From Butyricicoccus intestinisimiae (lineage in GTDB: Bacteria > Bacillota > Clostridia > Oscillospirales > Butyricicoccaceae): a stretch of 64,000 bases of DNA. The translations under genes and the position numbers were made by a program. Position 1 is the first letter of the stretch; every line of letters begins with the position of its first letter. Where the stretch lies: the NCBI RefSeq assembly GCF_018918345.1, contig NZ_JAHLQI010000003.1, forward strand, positions 124,001 through 188,000, written 5' to 3'. Below the pieces are notes generated by a model. That model made no database searches and was not told the origin of the DNA. It saw nothing but the letters and a program-made list of their open reading frames with translations. Shown here in pieces: positions 45,004-54,142 of the stretch.

Positions 45004-46731
45004 TTACTTCACGATTTCCTTTGCAGCAGCCGCGTACTTTTCAATCTTTGCGTCTACTTCTGCCTTTTCCTTGCCGTTTGCCATGATGTAAACCTTGACC
45101 TTCGGCTCGGTGCCAGACGGACGGATGATGAAGCTCGTGCCGTCCTCCAGATCGTAATACAGAACGTTCTGGCCCTTCAGCTCTACTTCGGTCTGTGCGC
45201 CAGTTGCCAGCTCGGTCTGGATGCCGGACTGCAAATCGCGAACGTCCTTTACTGCGGTTCCGCCAACTTCCTTGAGCGGGGTCTCACGCAGCTCCTTCAT
45301 CAGCTCTGCCATGCGGGTCAGACCGGATACGCCCGGCATCACGATGGACAGGGTTTCTTCTGCATAATAGCCGTAACGCTTGTACATGTCCTGCATTGCA
45401 TCGTACAGGGTCATGCCCTTGGTGCGGTAATAAGCAGCCATCTCTGCAATCAGCATGGATGCAATGACAGCGTCCTTGTCGCGGGCATGGTCGCCGCACA
45501 GGTAGCCATAAGACTCCTCAAAGGCGAACAGGTACTGATGCGAACCGGTTGCTTCGAATTCCTTGATCTTCTCCGCCAGGAACTTGAAGCCGGTAAACGT
45601 ATCAAAGCAAGCAACGCCGTTGTCGTTGGCAACCTTGCGTGCCATTTCGGTAGAAACAACAGACTTGAGCACTGCCGGATGCGGCGGCATGGTGTTGGTC
45701 AGCTTCTTTGCCGTGATGATGTAGTCAATCAGCAGCACGCCCATCTGGTTGCCGCTCAGCGTGACATAGTCACCGGTGCTGCTCTTGAGCACGGTGCCGC
45801 AGCGGTCGGAGTCCGGATCCGTGCCGATAATCAGGTCAACACCCTGCTGCTTTGCCATCTCGATAGCCAGATTAAAGCCTTCCTTGTTCTCCGGATTCGG
45901 AGACTTTACGGTCGGGAAGTTGCCGTCAATGACCATCTGCTCCGGCACACAAATCACGTGCTTGTAGCCGATGCGCTTGAGGATTTCCGGAACCAGCTTG
46001 TAGCCCGCACCGTGGAACGGCGTGTAAATAATCTTGAAGTCATCGGCAACCTGTGCGATGCAGTCCGGATTGATGCTCATCTTCTGAATCTGACGCAGGT
46101 AAATCTCATCGGATTCCGGTCCGATAATCTTAATCAAACCCTTGTCAATGGCTTCCTGATGATCCATGGTCTTGACATCAGTAAACATGTCCAGCGCGTC
46201 CATTTCCTTTGCCACAACGTCAGCTTCCTTCGGCGGCAGCTGTGCGCCGTCCTCCCAGTAAACCTTGTAGCCGTTGTACTCCTTCGGGTTGTGGGATGCA
46301 GTGACCATAACGCCTGCAAGGGTGCCATATGTACGAACCGCAAACGAAAGCACCGGAACCGGACGCAGGGATTCATACTCAATGACATTGATGCCGTTCG
46401 CTGCCAGAATGCTGGCTGCCAGATGAGAGTACTCATCCGAATGCAGACGGCTGTCGCAGGCAATTGCTACACCGCGCTGCATAGCACGCGGGCCATACTG
46501 CTTAATCAAATTTGCCAGACCCTGCGTTGCTGCACCGACAGTAAAACGATTCATTTTATACAGACCAATGCCCATCGTGCCGCGCAGACCCGCTGTGCCG
46601 AAGGAGAGCGGTGCAAAAAATCGCTCTTGGATTTCCTTCTCATTGCCCTCCAGAGCTGCCAATTCCGCATGTTCCTCTGCGGTCAAAGCCGGAGATTCCA
46701 TCCACTTGCGATATTCTTCCATATAGCCCAT
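45004..46731 (-). CDS. Phosphoglucomutase/phosphomannomutase (alpha-D-phosphohexomutase)
   Basis: The 575-residue protein has the four-domain hexomutase layout: substrate loop FGTAGLRGTMGIG, phosphoserine loop TASHNPKEYNGYK with S146, metal loop GTDPDSDRCG, sugar-specificity loop FAFEESYGYL and the C-terminal phosphate-binding RPSGTEPKVKVY. The length and E-E-S loop fit the PgcA/Pgm type that interconverts glucose 1- and 6-phosphate, linking pgi to glycogen (glgA) and wall sugar synthesis. The ATG at 46731 has GAGGTG 7 bases upstream. A promoter TTCAAA-N17-TATAAT is at 46810-46838. Confidence 0.94.
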   Translation of the reverse strand: MGYMEEYRKWMESPALTAEEHAELAALEGNEKEIQERFFAPLSFGTAGLRGTMGIGLYKMNRFTVGAATQGLANLIKQYGPRAMQRGVAIACDSRLHSDEYSHLAASILAANGINVIEYESLRPVPVLSFAVRTYGTLAGVMVTASHNPKEYNGYKVYWEDGAQLPPKEADVVAKEMDALDMFTDVKTMDHQEAIDKGLIKIIGPESDEIYLRQIQKMSINPDCIAQVADDFKIIYTPFHGAGYKLVPEILKRIGYKHVICVPEQMVIDGNFPTVKSPNPENKEGFNLAIEMAKQQGVDLIIGTDPDSDRCGTVLKSSTGDYVTLSGNQMGVLLIDYIITAKKLTNTMPPHPAVLKSVVSTEMARKVANDNGVACFDTFTGFKFLAEKIKEFEATGSHQYLFAFEESYGYLCGDHARDKDAVIASMLIAEMAAYYRTKGMTLYDAMQDMYKRYGYYAEETLSIVMPGVSGLTRMAELMKELRETPLKEVGGTAVKDVRDLQSGIQTELATGAQTEVELKGQNVLYYDLEDGTSFIIRPSGTEPKVKVYIMANGKEKAEVDAKIEKYAAAAKEIVK

Positions 46732-47046
46732 TTCAAAACACCTCATATTTCCTATTTTATTTTTTTCATAGAATTTTTCTTCCGTTGAAGCAGAAGATAT
46801 CTCTAGAAAAATTATACAGCATTTCACAGGAAATTTGAAGGATAATTTACCAAAATTACAAAATGTTTTTGTCGCACACAATGTGTCCCTGTATTTTACA
46901 GCACTTTATCTAAATTTGATGGACATTTTTGTGTTACTTTGCAAAAGCAACACGATTTTTGCGTTTTCGAAATAAATTTTTCAGCTATTTTCTACGCAAA
47001 AAACGGATGTCCGCACGGACATCCGTTTTTGCTTTTTATTTGAAGT
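46732..47046. other. Gene-free spacer of 315 bases
   Basis: It contains the phosphoglucomutase promoter (minus strand TATAAT at 46810-46815, TTCAAA at 46833-46838) and the HydF-like gene terminator at 46998-47030. Between them lies AT-rich DNA with no feature I can support. Confidence 0.6.
46998..47030. terminator. Terminator after the HydF-like gene, bidirectional form
   Basis: A perfect stem of 15 bp (AAAAACGGATGTCCG with its complement) closes a 2-base loop and carries A-runs on the left and T-runs on the right. Confidence 0.85.
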
Positions 47047-48261
47047 TTATTCTTTCGGCAGCAGCACTGCTTCGCAGCGATCCAGCACACCGGCCAGTGC
47101 CGCCAGCACGGTGCCGTAGTTCGCAGACGGAACGCCTGCCTCGCGGCAAATTGCCACGCGCGCCTGTACCGAACGGGTGGACATCGTCGCACCGGTGTCG
47201 TGAATGACGAGATCATACGACGACAAATCCTCCGGCAGATCCAGACCAAAGTTGTAATCAATCTGCAGCTCCTCACCCACGACACGGCGCAGCGAACGCG
47301 GAATCTTGATTCTGCCGATTTCCTTATATACCTCGCTCGCACGGCTGCCAACGGCAACGAGAATGCGGCTGTTTTCCTTCAAATCACCCAGCGTGCGCGC
47401 ACCGGCGATGAAGTCCTCGAGCACACCGCGCTGTTTTGCATACAGCAGCGAATACGAGGTCAGCGGAACATTTTCCGGCACAATATCACGCACCTTGCCG
47501 AACGAACGTGCATAGGCAATGACTAGATCGACGCGCGGAATCTCCTTGAGCGCGTTTTCCAAATCATCCTCGTGGATGATGACGCAGCGTGCGCCGCGGT
47601 TGATCAAGTCCATCATAATCAGGTACTCATGAATCAGACCGGATTCCGGCACGAGCAGCAGGACATAATCTCCCTCGCACACCAGATTGTCCGGCACAAG
47701 AGAACCTTCGATATCTTCGCTGGTTCGAACCATCTGCGACAGGCGGGCACGCAGCAGCGATATCGAGCCGGACGTATTGGCAGAGATAAAGATTGCATCC
47801 GGAAACTCCATTTTGAGCTTGGCAATATCGCCCGCATACGCTTCGTCACAGCGGTTAAATACCTGCAGATACGGCACATCATTTTTGACGAGCCAATCAT
47901 GCGCATGCTGATAGGTCTGACGCGCCGTTTCATCAAATTCCTGGATGTTAATTACATAAATAGCAATGTCAGCGCGGCGAACCGTATTGCGCACGCTCGT
48001 TGCATTTTCGCCGTCCAGCTCACTGACGTCGTTGAGTCCGGCGGTGTCAATCAGCGTAACTTCCCCGATGTGTCCAAGACGGCAGCTGCCGACAATCGGA
48101 CCGTACTTTTCTTTTCCGCTCCGTTTGATGTCCTTGCGGTGCGAGACCAGCAAGTTAAAAATACTTGTCTTGCCGCTGCCCACCTGACCGAACAGAACAA
48201 CATGCCGATTCTGACCGCCGATTTCGCCCGCCAGATCTGCGGATAAATAGTTATGTCTCAT
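47047..48261 (-). CDS. HydF-like GTPase lacking all iron-sulfur cysteines
   Basis: The 404-residue protein aligns from end to end with the H-cluster maturase HydF: G domain with P-loop G25-Q-V-G-S-G-K-T32, switch DTAGL, N-R-C-D in place of NKxD; dimer domain; and C-terminal domain with IGRIKIPRSL and EAGVPSANYGTVLAALAGVL. Canonical HydF holds a [4Fe-4S] cluster through C-x-H-x(44-53)-H-C-x-x-C. Here the matching positions are S306-x-A308-x45-H354-D355-x-x-A358: spacing is kept but three cysteines and one histidine are gone. It therefore cannot bind the cluster in the usual way and is probably a paralogue with another role. ATG 48261 has GGAGGAG upstream. No hydrogenase gene is near. Confidence 0.85.
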   Translation of the reverse strand: MRHNYLSADLAGEIGGQNRHVVLFGQVGSGKTSIFNLLVSHRKDIKRSGKEKYGPIVGSCRLGHIGEVTLIDTAGLNDVSELDGENATSVRNTVRRADIAIYVINIQEFDETARQTYQHAHDWLVKNDVPYLQVFNRCDEAYAGDIAKLKMEFPDAIFISANTSGSISLLRARLSQMVRTSEDIEGSLVPDNLVCEGDYVLLLVPESGLIHEYLIMMDLINRGARCVIIHEDDLENALKEIPRVDLVIAYARSFGKVRDIVPENVPLTSYSLLYAKQRGVLEDFIAGARTLGDLKENSRILVAVGSRASEVYKEIGRIKIPRSLRRVVGEELQIDYNFGLDLPEDLSSYDLVIHDTGATMSTRSVQARVAICREAGVPSANYGTVLAALAGVLDRCEAVLLPKE

Positions 48262-48406
48262 GATTTTTCTCCTCCCTATGGGATCACTCCGGCACCATCG
48301 CATCTCTATGCTGCCGAACGCCGGAAGGAAGCCTCCTTTGAACTCTTTTCTACATAGCTTTCATTATATCATGAAAATACAAAATGTACAGAGCGATGCC
48401 GCTTTT

Positions 48407-49273
48407 TTACCAACGTGCTTCCTTTTCTTCATATACCAGCGCAATGCCGCCCGGGCCGACATAGGTTCCGATGACCGCACCGATTTCTACATACGTGATT
48501 GCAATGTCACTGATATGCGTCTGGAGCATGCGCGTAATCATCTCAACGCGCTCCGGCGCACAAGACGAAATCACCATGACATGATGCAGGTCTGCGGCGT
48601 GCCGCAAGAATCCCTCGACGAGCTTTTTGCAGCCGGCCTGTACACCGCGCACCTTGTCCACATTCTTCGGTTCTCCCTCAAAAAACGTGAGCAGCGGCTT
48701 AATGCCCATGACCTTGCCCGCAAGAGCGGTTGCCTTTCCGATGCGGCCGCCTTTGCGCAGATATTCCAAGCTGTCAAAAATAAAATACACCGCCAAATGA
48801 TTCTGCAAATACAACAGACGGTTGAGAATCTCCTGTGCCCGACAGCCCTCGCGCACCATGCGCACAGCTTCCAGCGCGAAGCCCGCCACAGCGCCGGACG
48901 CCGTCATCGAGTCTATCAGATGAATGTTGGGCTGAAATTCTTCTTCCTCCCGCAGCATACGGCGCGCCATACTGGCACCGCTCAGCGAGCCGGACACCTT
49001 GCCGGATACCGTAATAACAATGATATCATCATAATCCGCAAACTGCTTCATGGCATCCATCCATGTCTCAATGGTCGGCTGGCTGGTTTTCGGCAATTGC
49101 TTGCTCGCAGCGAGCTTTTTGAAAAACTCCTCGCTGGTCAGATCGATACCGTCTCGATATACCGAACCGTCCTCAAAAGCCACCTGAAGCGGAACGACGG
49201 AAAATCCTGCTTTTTGTGCACGTTCCGGCGTAAAATCACAGCTGGAATCCGCAAGAATTGCTATTTTACTCAT
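48407..49273 (-). CDS. DegV-family fatty-acid-binding protein
   Basis: The 288-residue protein has the two-domain DegV fold: N-terminal IAILADSSCDFTPERAQKAGFSVVPLQV, the SQPTIETWMDAM loop, ITVSGKVSGSLSGA phosphate-side motif, and the C-terminal LEYLRKGGRIGKATALAGKVMGIKPLLTF segment typical of lipid-binding DegV proteins. Family members (FakB) present fatty acids to the kinase FakA. FakA is not in the window. GAGGAG lies 8 bases before the ATG. It lies 145 bases upstream of the HydF-like gene in the same direction; a TATAAT at 48364-48369 suggests that gene has its own promoter. Confidence 0.93.
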   Translation of the reverse strand: MSKIAILADSSCDFTPERAQKAGFSVVPLQVAFEDGSVYRDGIDLTSEEFFKKLAASKQLPKTSQPTIETWMDAMKQFADYDDIIVITVSGKVSGSLSGASMARRMLREEEEFQPNIHLIDSMTASGAVAGFALEAVRMVREGCRAQEILNRLLYLQNHLAVYFIFDSLEYLRKGGRIGKATALAGKVMGIKPLLTFFEGEPKNVDKVRGVQAGCKKLVEGFLRHAADLHHVMVISSCAPERVEMITRMLQTHISDIAITYVEIGAVIGTYVGPGGIALVYEEKEARW

Positions 49274-49354
49274 ATCTGTTTCTCCTCATTCTCCATATCA
49301 GCTTTTCTTGCTTTCAGTGTAGCATATCCGCATCTATTCATCAAGCACTGCAAG

Positions 49355-49388
49355 AAAAAAACGCCTGCCAATTGCCTTGGCAGGCGTT
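49355..49388 (-). terminator. Terminator after ricT
   Basis: A perfect 10-bp stem AACGCCTGCC/GGCAGGCGTT with a 9-base loop is followed on the minus strand by a T-run. It ends the femX-alr-holB-ricT transcript. Confidence 0.85.
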
Positions 49389-49395
49389 GCTCTCG

Positions 49396-50643
49396 TTATG
49401 TTTCCGGCGTACCGGATTTGTTGTCCTCCTTGGGCCGTCTTCTCGGACGGCGGCGGCGCGGCGGACGATGCGCATCGACAAAGTCTTTGCCCTCCTGCGG
49501 GCGGCGCTCATTTTGTGCCGGACGGTTTTCTCCCTGTTCGGCATTTTTGTTATTGCGCTCACGGTGCGGACGGCGCGGACGGGATTTATGCTGCTTGTCG
49601 CCGTTTTTTGCATATTTTTCCCGCTTTTCTCCGTGCTCTCCGCCCTGCTTTGCCGCAGCTTCTGAAGGCTTGCGGCGTTTTTTCGGGCGTTCGGAACGGC
49701 GATTTTCCTGTGGCTCGCTGTGCGCGCCCTCGTGCTGCTCCTGCGGCTCGATGCTGTCAGTCAGCTTTTCCGCAACCTTCGGCGCAGCTGCCGGCTTTGC
49801 CGACATCGGACGCGCAGGACGGCGCGTTCTGCGTCCTGCCTGCAAGACCTGACAATCTGCACACGCATACACGCGCGGCGTGTCCGGATCGTCCTCCAGC
49901 TGTACAGTGCACTGTCCGCGCAGCATGGCGTTGCTGAGCACCACACCGATGCCGTCCGGTGTCTGCACCGTGGAATCTATGCGCGGTGTCACGCGCGCCA
50001 ATTCTTCATATGCCTCCTGCTCATATTTCAGGCAGCACATCAGTCTGCCGCAGGTGCCGGAAATTTTTGTCGGATTGAGCGACAAATTCTGCTGTTTTGC
50101 CATATTGATAGATACCGGCTGAAAATCGTCCAAAAACGATGCACAGCACAGCGGTCTGCCGCAGATGCCCAATCCACCCAGAACCTTCGCCTCATCGCGC
50201 ACGCCAATCTGACGCAGCTCGATGCGGGTGCGAAAGACCGATGCCAGATCCTTGACCAGCTCGCGGAAGTCTACACGGCCATCCGCTGTGAAATAAAACA
50301 GAACCTTATTGAGATCAAATGTATATTCGACGGAGACCAGCTTCATATCCAGCTTGTGCTCCGCAATTTTCTTTTCGCAAATCGCAAAGGCTTCCTTTGC
50401 GCGCTTTTGATTGGTCTCTACGACCTTTTCATCCGAATGTGTCGCAACGCGCAGCAGCTTTTTGAGTGGCTTGGTGACCTCGCCCTCTGCAACATCTCTG
50501 TTGGCAATGGCAACTTCTCCATATTCTACGCCCCGTGCCGTCTCAACGATGACATGCTGTCCCACTGTTGTCTGGATGCCGCACGGGTCAAAATAATATA
50601 CTTTTCCGACTTCTTTGAATCGGACGCCTATAATCTGAGCCAA
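49396..50643 (-). CDS. ricT: Regulatory iron-sulfur-containing complex subunit RicT (PSP1/YaaT)
   Basis: The 415-residue protein has the PSP1 C-terminal-type domain (residues 1-230) with the cysteine motifs GLGICGRPLCCASFL and GTCGRLMCCLKYE that bind a cluster in the RicA-RicF-RicT complex, followed by a long, low-complexity tail rich in Arg, Lys, Pro and Glu (from about residue 275). RicT assists RNase Y-dependent mRNA maturation and sporulation. The basic tail is longer than in Bacillus YaaT (about 275 residues) and may contact RNA. The start is a TTG with GGAGG 8 bases upstream. It follows holB, the usual yaa-cluster order. Confidence 0.9.
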   Translation of the reverse strand: MAQIIGVRFKEVGKVYYFDPCGIQTTVGQHVIVETARGVEYGEVAIANRDVAEGEVTKPLKKLLRVATHSDEKVVETNQKRAKEAFAICEKKIAEHKLDMKLVSVEYTFDLNKVLFYFTADGRVDFRELVKDLASVFRTRIELRQIGVRDEAKVLGGLGICGRPLCCASFLDDFQPVSINMAKQQNLSLNPTKISGTCGRLMCCLKYEQEAYEELARVTPRIDSTVQTPDGIGVVLSNAMLRGQCTVQLEDDPDTPRVYACADCQVLQAGRRTRRPARPMSAKPAAAPKVAEKLTDSIEPQEQHEGAHSEPQENRRSERPKKRRKPSEAAAKQGGEHGEKREKYAKNGDKQHKSRPRRPHRERNNKNAEQGENRPAQNERRPQEGKDFVDAHRPPRRRRPRRRPKEDNKSGTPET

Positions 50644-50694
50644 ATTTGTTCCTCCTACATCTCGCCAAAGCGGCGAAACGCTCTCTCATAAAAT

Positions 50695-51675
50695 CTATTG
50701 TATCCGCTCAAAGCTTCCGGCGGCAAGACATCCTGTCAGCAGCGCCATGCTCGGATTGCGGGAAATGCGTTCGTCCAGCTCTCCCATCCAATCATACAGT
50801 GCGAGCAATTGGCGCACGGTGAGCGTTCGGCTCACCGCCTGTGTCTGTTCGGACAGAGCCGGAAGCAGCGGGGACGGTATGCCGCGCGCGCAGAAAATCG
50901 CATCGCGCAGTGCGGTGCGCAGCGCTGTCAGCACATGAGAAAACTGCTGCCGCGATAAGCCGGAGCAGTTTTCTGCCGCCTGCAGCAGTCCCAGCTCTTG
51001 CCTGCACTCCAATGCACGCAAAAATTCGCCCGCCAGCTGCGTCATTTCTTCCGCCTCATCGCTGAGTGCCGCCAGCGCGTCACCCGCGATGCCCTGACAG
51101 CCTGCGGCGGCGCATTGCAGCACTGCGCTGTCTTTATCCGGATACTGTCGGCGCAGCAGCTGCATGACACAGCCGGTATCCAGCGGCACCATGGCATATT
51201 GCGTGCAGCGCGACAAAATCGTCGGCAGGATGGCACTTTCATTTTCCGTCATCAAAATGAAAAACGCATATTCCGGCGGTTCTTCCAGCAGTTTGAGCAG
51301 GGCATTTTGCGCCGCAGCGTTCATGTTCTGCGCATGGCGAATGAGGAAAATGCGGCGGTCGCTGTCGCCCGGATACACGGCACATTCCGATCGAATGCGG
51401 CGTGCAGTGTCCACTTTAATTTCCGCATCGCCCGCATCAATGCAGGTGACATCGGAATGATAATTTTGCTCGACCTTTCGGCAGGCGGCACACTGTCCGC
51501 ACGGCTTTTCTCCCGTGCTCTCACACAGCAGTGCCATCGTCAGCACGCGTGCCGCGGTCAGCTTGCCGATGCCTTTCGGACCGGTCAGCAAAATGCTCTG
51601 CGGAAAGCGTCCGTGCAGGGCATGCTGCCAAGCTGCTTTCAATTCTTCATTTCCCAGCAAACTGGCAAACGTCAT
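50695..51675 (-). CDS. holB: DNA polymerase III delta prime subunit (clamp loader)
   Basis: The 326-residue AAA+ protein has a Walker A GPKGIGKLT, the zinc module CGQCAACRKVEQ, and the sensor/arginine-finger region LLKLLEEPPEYAFFILMTENESAILPTILSRC. It is the stator subunit of the clamp loader that places the sliding clamp on DNA. The ATG at 51675 has AAAGGCGG upstream. In Bacillus the same neighbours occur (decarboxylase yaaO, tmk, yaaQ, yaaR, holB, yaaT); here tmk, yaaQ and yaaR are missing and the decarboxylase lies 17 bases upstream. Confidence 0.93.
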   Translation of the reverse strand: MTFASLLGNEELKAAWQHALHGRFPQSILLTGPKGIGKLTAARVLTMALLCESTGEKPCGQCAACRKVEQNYHSDVTCIDAGDAEIKVDTARRIRSECAVYPGDSDRRIFLIRHAQNMNAAAQNALLKLLEEPPEYAFFILMTENESAILPTILSRCTQYAMVPLDTGCVMQLLRRQYPDKDSAVLQCAAAGCQGIAGDALAALSDEAEEMTQLAGEFLRALECRQELGLLQAAENCSGLSRQQFSHVLTALRTALRDAIFCARGIPSPLLPALSEQTQAVSRTLTVRQLLALYDWMGELDERISRNPSMALLTGCLAAGSFERIQ

Positions 51676-51692
51676 AACGGTTCCGCCTTTCC

Positions 51693-53057
51693 TCAAAAAT
51701 CACCGTCCATCACGCAGATGGATGCAGTATCAGTATACCATCCGTCCCGCAGAAATTCAATGTGAACTTGCCGAATCCGCTCTCCCGGATATACAAGCGG
51801 CACGCCGGGCGGATACGGCGTAATCGGCCGCGCACAGATTTTTCCGGCGCTGTGCCCCAACGGCACGGTTGTTTTGGCGCCAAACCACGCCTTTCGCACC
51901 GAGCACACGCGCTCCGGCTCCGGAAACGGCAGCGGCTGCCGATGCGGCTTGGAAACGGCACAAAACCGCTTGTCGCGCAGCGCGCCCATAAGCCGCGCAT
52001 AATCGCGTTCGGTGTCCGCGCCGGTGCAAATGCACACGAGATAATTGGCGTCCGCCATCTCGGCATCAATCGCAAAATCCGCATGCAGTATCGCGGAAAG
52101 CTCCTGTCCCGTGACATTGGTGTTTGTACATCGAATGGTCAGCCGACACGGGTCAAGCGGTGCCTTTTCCTCTGTCAGGGTATCAAATGCGGTTACCTGC
52201 GCAATCTCCCGCCGCAGTGCCTGCACCCGCGCGGCACACTGCGCATACGCCTGTGCGCCGTCGCCTTCCAGCCAAGCCCGCGCCAAGTCAATGGACGCGA
52301 GAAGCAGATACGATGGGCTGGACGTGCCGAACAGCGGTGCCGTCTCCAGCAGCGTGTCAAACGGAATGCGGCCGGACGAGAGCAAAATCGCGCTTTGTCC
52401 CCATGCGGGCAGTGTCTTATGTGTGCTCACCGCCGCCAAATCCGCGCCCTGCTCGATGGGAGACGGCAGACCAACCGCCTTGCAATGGGCGCCATGCGCC
52501 GCATCGACGAGCAGCGGCACGCCGTGCGTATGACAAATCTCCGCCAACTGGGGAATATTTTGCAAAATACCATAGTAGTTCGGGCTGGTCACCAAAACGG
52601 CGGACGCCTGCGGGTTCTGCCTCAGCGCATGTTCCACATCTTGCGCGTCAAGCAGTCCCGGCATGCCGTCCAGCGGCTCCGGCACGACAAACACCGGTGT
52701 CAAATCCAGCAGTGCCATCGCGTGCGTGACGGATTTGTGACAATTCCGATCTAAAATCAGCGTGCCGCCCTCTGGCACAGCCGCGCCGATCGCCGTCATC
52801 AGCGCCTGCGTCGAGCCGCCCGTCAAAAACAGACAGTCACGGGCGCCATAGTATCGCGCGGCATCGCGCTCAGCGGAGAGAATCGGTTCATCTCCCTCAT
52901 ACAAATTGCCGGTTCCCTCGATTTCCGTGTAATCAATCGGAAACGGAAAATTCAGCTCCGGCAAAACCGGACGGCCTTTGTGTCCCGGCATATGAAAACG
53001 GGCGGCCTTGCGAGCCGCCTGTTTCCGTAATTGTTCGTACAATCTTGCGTCAGACAT
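51693..53057 (-). CDS. Orn/Lys/Arg decarboxylase family PLP enzyme (YaaO-like)
   Basis: The 454-residue protein is a fold-type I PLP enzyme of the basic amino acid decarboxylase group: FHMPGHKG near residue 22, ERDAARYYGARDCLFLTGGSTQALM, the cofactor aspartate in LLVDAAHGAH, and the Schiff-base lysine in VSTHKTLPAWGQSAIL. It lacks the N-terminal response-regulator-like wing of the inducible enteric enzymes, as YaaO does. It may decarboxylate arginine, lysine or ornithine for polyamine synthesis; substrate not decidable. Its ATG overlaps the end of alr by 8 bases. Confidence 0.91.
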   Translation of the reverse strand: MSDARLYEQLRKQAARKAARFHMPGHKGRPVLPELNFPFPIDYTEIEGTGNLYEGDEPILSAERDAARYYGARDCLFLTGGSTQALMTAIGAAVPEGGTLILDRNCHKSVTHAMALLDLTPVFVVPEPLDGMPGLLDAQDVEHALRQNPQASAVLVTSPNYYGILQNIPQLAEICHTHGVPLLVDAAHGAHCKAVGLPSPIEQGADLAAVSTHKTLPAWGQSAILLSSGRIPFDTLLETAPLFGTSSPSYLLLASIDLARAWLEGDGAQAYAQCAARVQALRREIAQVTAFDTLTEEKAPLDPCRLTIRCTNTNVTGQELSAILHADFAIDAEMADANYLVCICTGADTERDYARLMGALRDKRFCAVSKPHRQPLPFPEPERVCSVRKAWFGAKTTVPLGHSAGKICARPITPYPPGVPLVYPGERIRQVHIEFLRDGWYTDTASICVMDGDF

Positions 53058-54141
53058 ATTCCTTGGTTACCAGTGGGCTGAGATACAGCGGATTGACATC
53101 GAGAATCGCCGTGTCACCGTTTTTAATATCCAGTCCTGTCACATCGCAGGATACATGGCACAGACCCACATGTCCCAGCACGCGGACGCGATGTCCGGCA
53201 ATGCTGATGTAGATATTGCCCTTGCCCCTGCCGTCTTCCAAATCGTTCTTTACATAACGCATGACATCGCGCGGACGGAACAAATCGCGCTTTTTTTCCA
53301 CGGAAAAGCCGTCTGTATAGCCGACCGGCACAACCGCCACGCGTGTAGTGTCCTTTGCGACATAGCCCGCGCCATAGCCAAAGGTGTGACCCTTCGGCAC
53401 GGTGCGCGTCTCAATGACGCGGCTTTCGAGATAACCCAGACGGGACAGTCCATATTTTGCGCCGCCAACAATGCGTCCGGTAAACGCAGAGCCGACGCGA
53501 ACCGCGTCCAGCATCATATCGTCATAGCGGAACACACCGTTGGAGTTTGCCGCATGGCGCATGCCGACACAAATACCGTCCGCTTCCAGCTGGCTGATGA
53601 TGTGGCACAGCTGCTTATACTGTCCGCGCGTTGCCGCCTCATCGGCAAACGAGGAGTGAAAATGCGTATAAATACCGGTCACCTGCATGCCCGGGCACGC
53701 AGTATACACTTTTTTAATCTCCGCATACTGATCCGGCAAAAAGCCGTAGCGTCCCATGCCCGTGTCAATCTTGACATGCGCCTTTGCCTGCATGCCGCAG
53801 CCCTGTGCAACTTCATTCAGGCACTGCGCTGCCTCCGGCGAACCGACCGTCGCAATCGCGTTCGCCTGCACGACCTGATACGCTTCATCCGCCATCGCAG
53901 TGGAGCGCATGACGAGAATGTCTTCCTCGGTATAGCCCCAATCGCGCAAGCGCTGGGCGTCCTCCGGCTCGGTCACGGCAAACATGCGGATGCCGGTCTC
54001 CTTCAAGACCTCTGCCATCTGCTTCATGCCAAAGCCGTAGCCGTCTGCCTTGAGTACGGCAAATACCGGCACGCCCGCCTTTTTCTCAATGATGCGGGCA
54101 TTTTCCTTGAGCTTTTCCCGCTCAATCACGAACTTTTTCAT
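53050..54141 (-). CDS. alr: Alanine racemase
   Basis: The 363-residue protein has the PLP lysine in FAVLKADGYGFG (K31), the VKIDTGMGRYGF motif, THFHSSFADE, AANSNGVFRYDDMMLDAVRVG and the second catalytic tyrosine region GYGAGY. It converts L- to D-alanine for peptidoglycan. Tyr in GMGRYGF replaces the more usual Met-Arg-Leu/Ile-Gly, so a related serine racemase activity is possible. It starts 1 base after the femX-like gene and overlaps the decarboxylase gene by 8 bases, so these are coupled. Confidence 0.92.
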   Translation of the reverse strand: MKKFVIEREKLKENARIIEKKAGVPVFAVLKADGYGFGMKQMAEVLKETGIRMFAVTEPEDAQRLRDWGYTEEDILVMRSTAMADEAYQVVQANAIATVGSPEAAQCLNEVAQGCGMQAKAHVKIDTGMGRYGFLPDQYAEIKKVYTACPGMQVTGIYTHFHSSFADEAATRGQYKQLCHIISQLEADGICVGMRHAANSNGVFRYDDMMLDAVRVGSAFTGRIVGGAKYGLSRLGYLESRVIETRTVPKGHTFGYGAGYVAKDTTRVAVVPVGYTDGFSVEKKRDLFRPRDVMRYVKNDLEDGRGKGNIYISIAGHRVRVLGHVGLCHVSCDVTGLDIKNGDTAILDVNPLYLSPLVTKEYV

Positions 54142-54142
54142 G

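Noticed and set aside
47047-48261. Calling the gene a normal hydrogenase maturase hydF
   Set aside because: The essential iron-sulfur ligands are missing and no hydrogenase or hydE/hydG is nearby, so the name would mislead.
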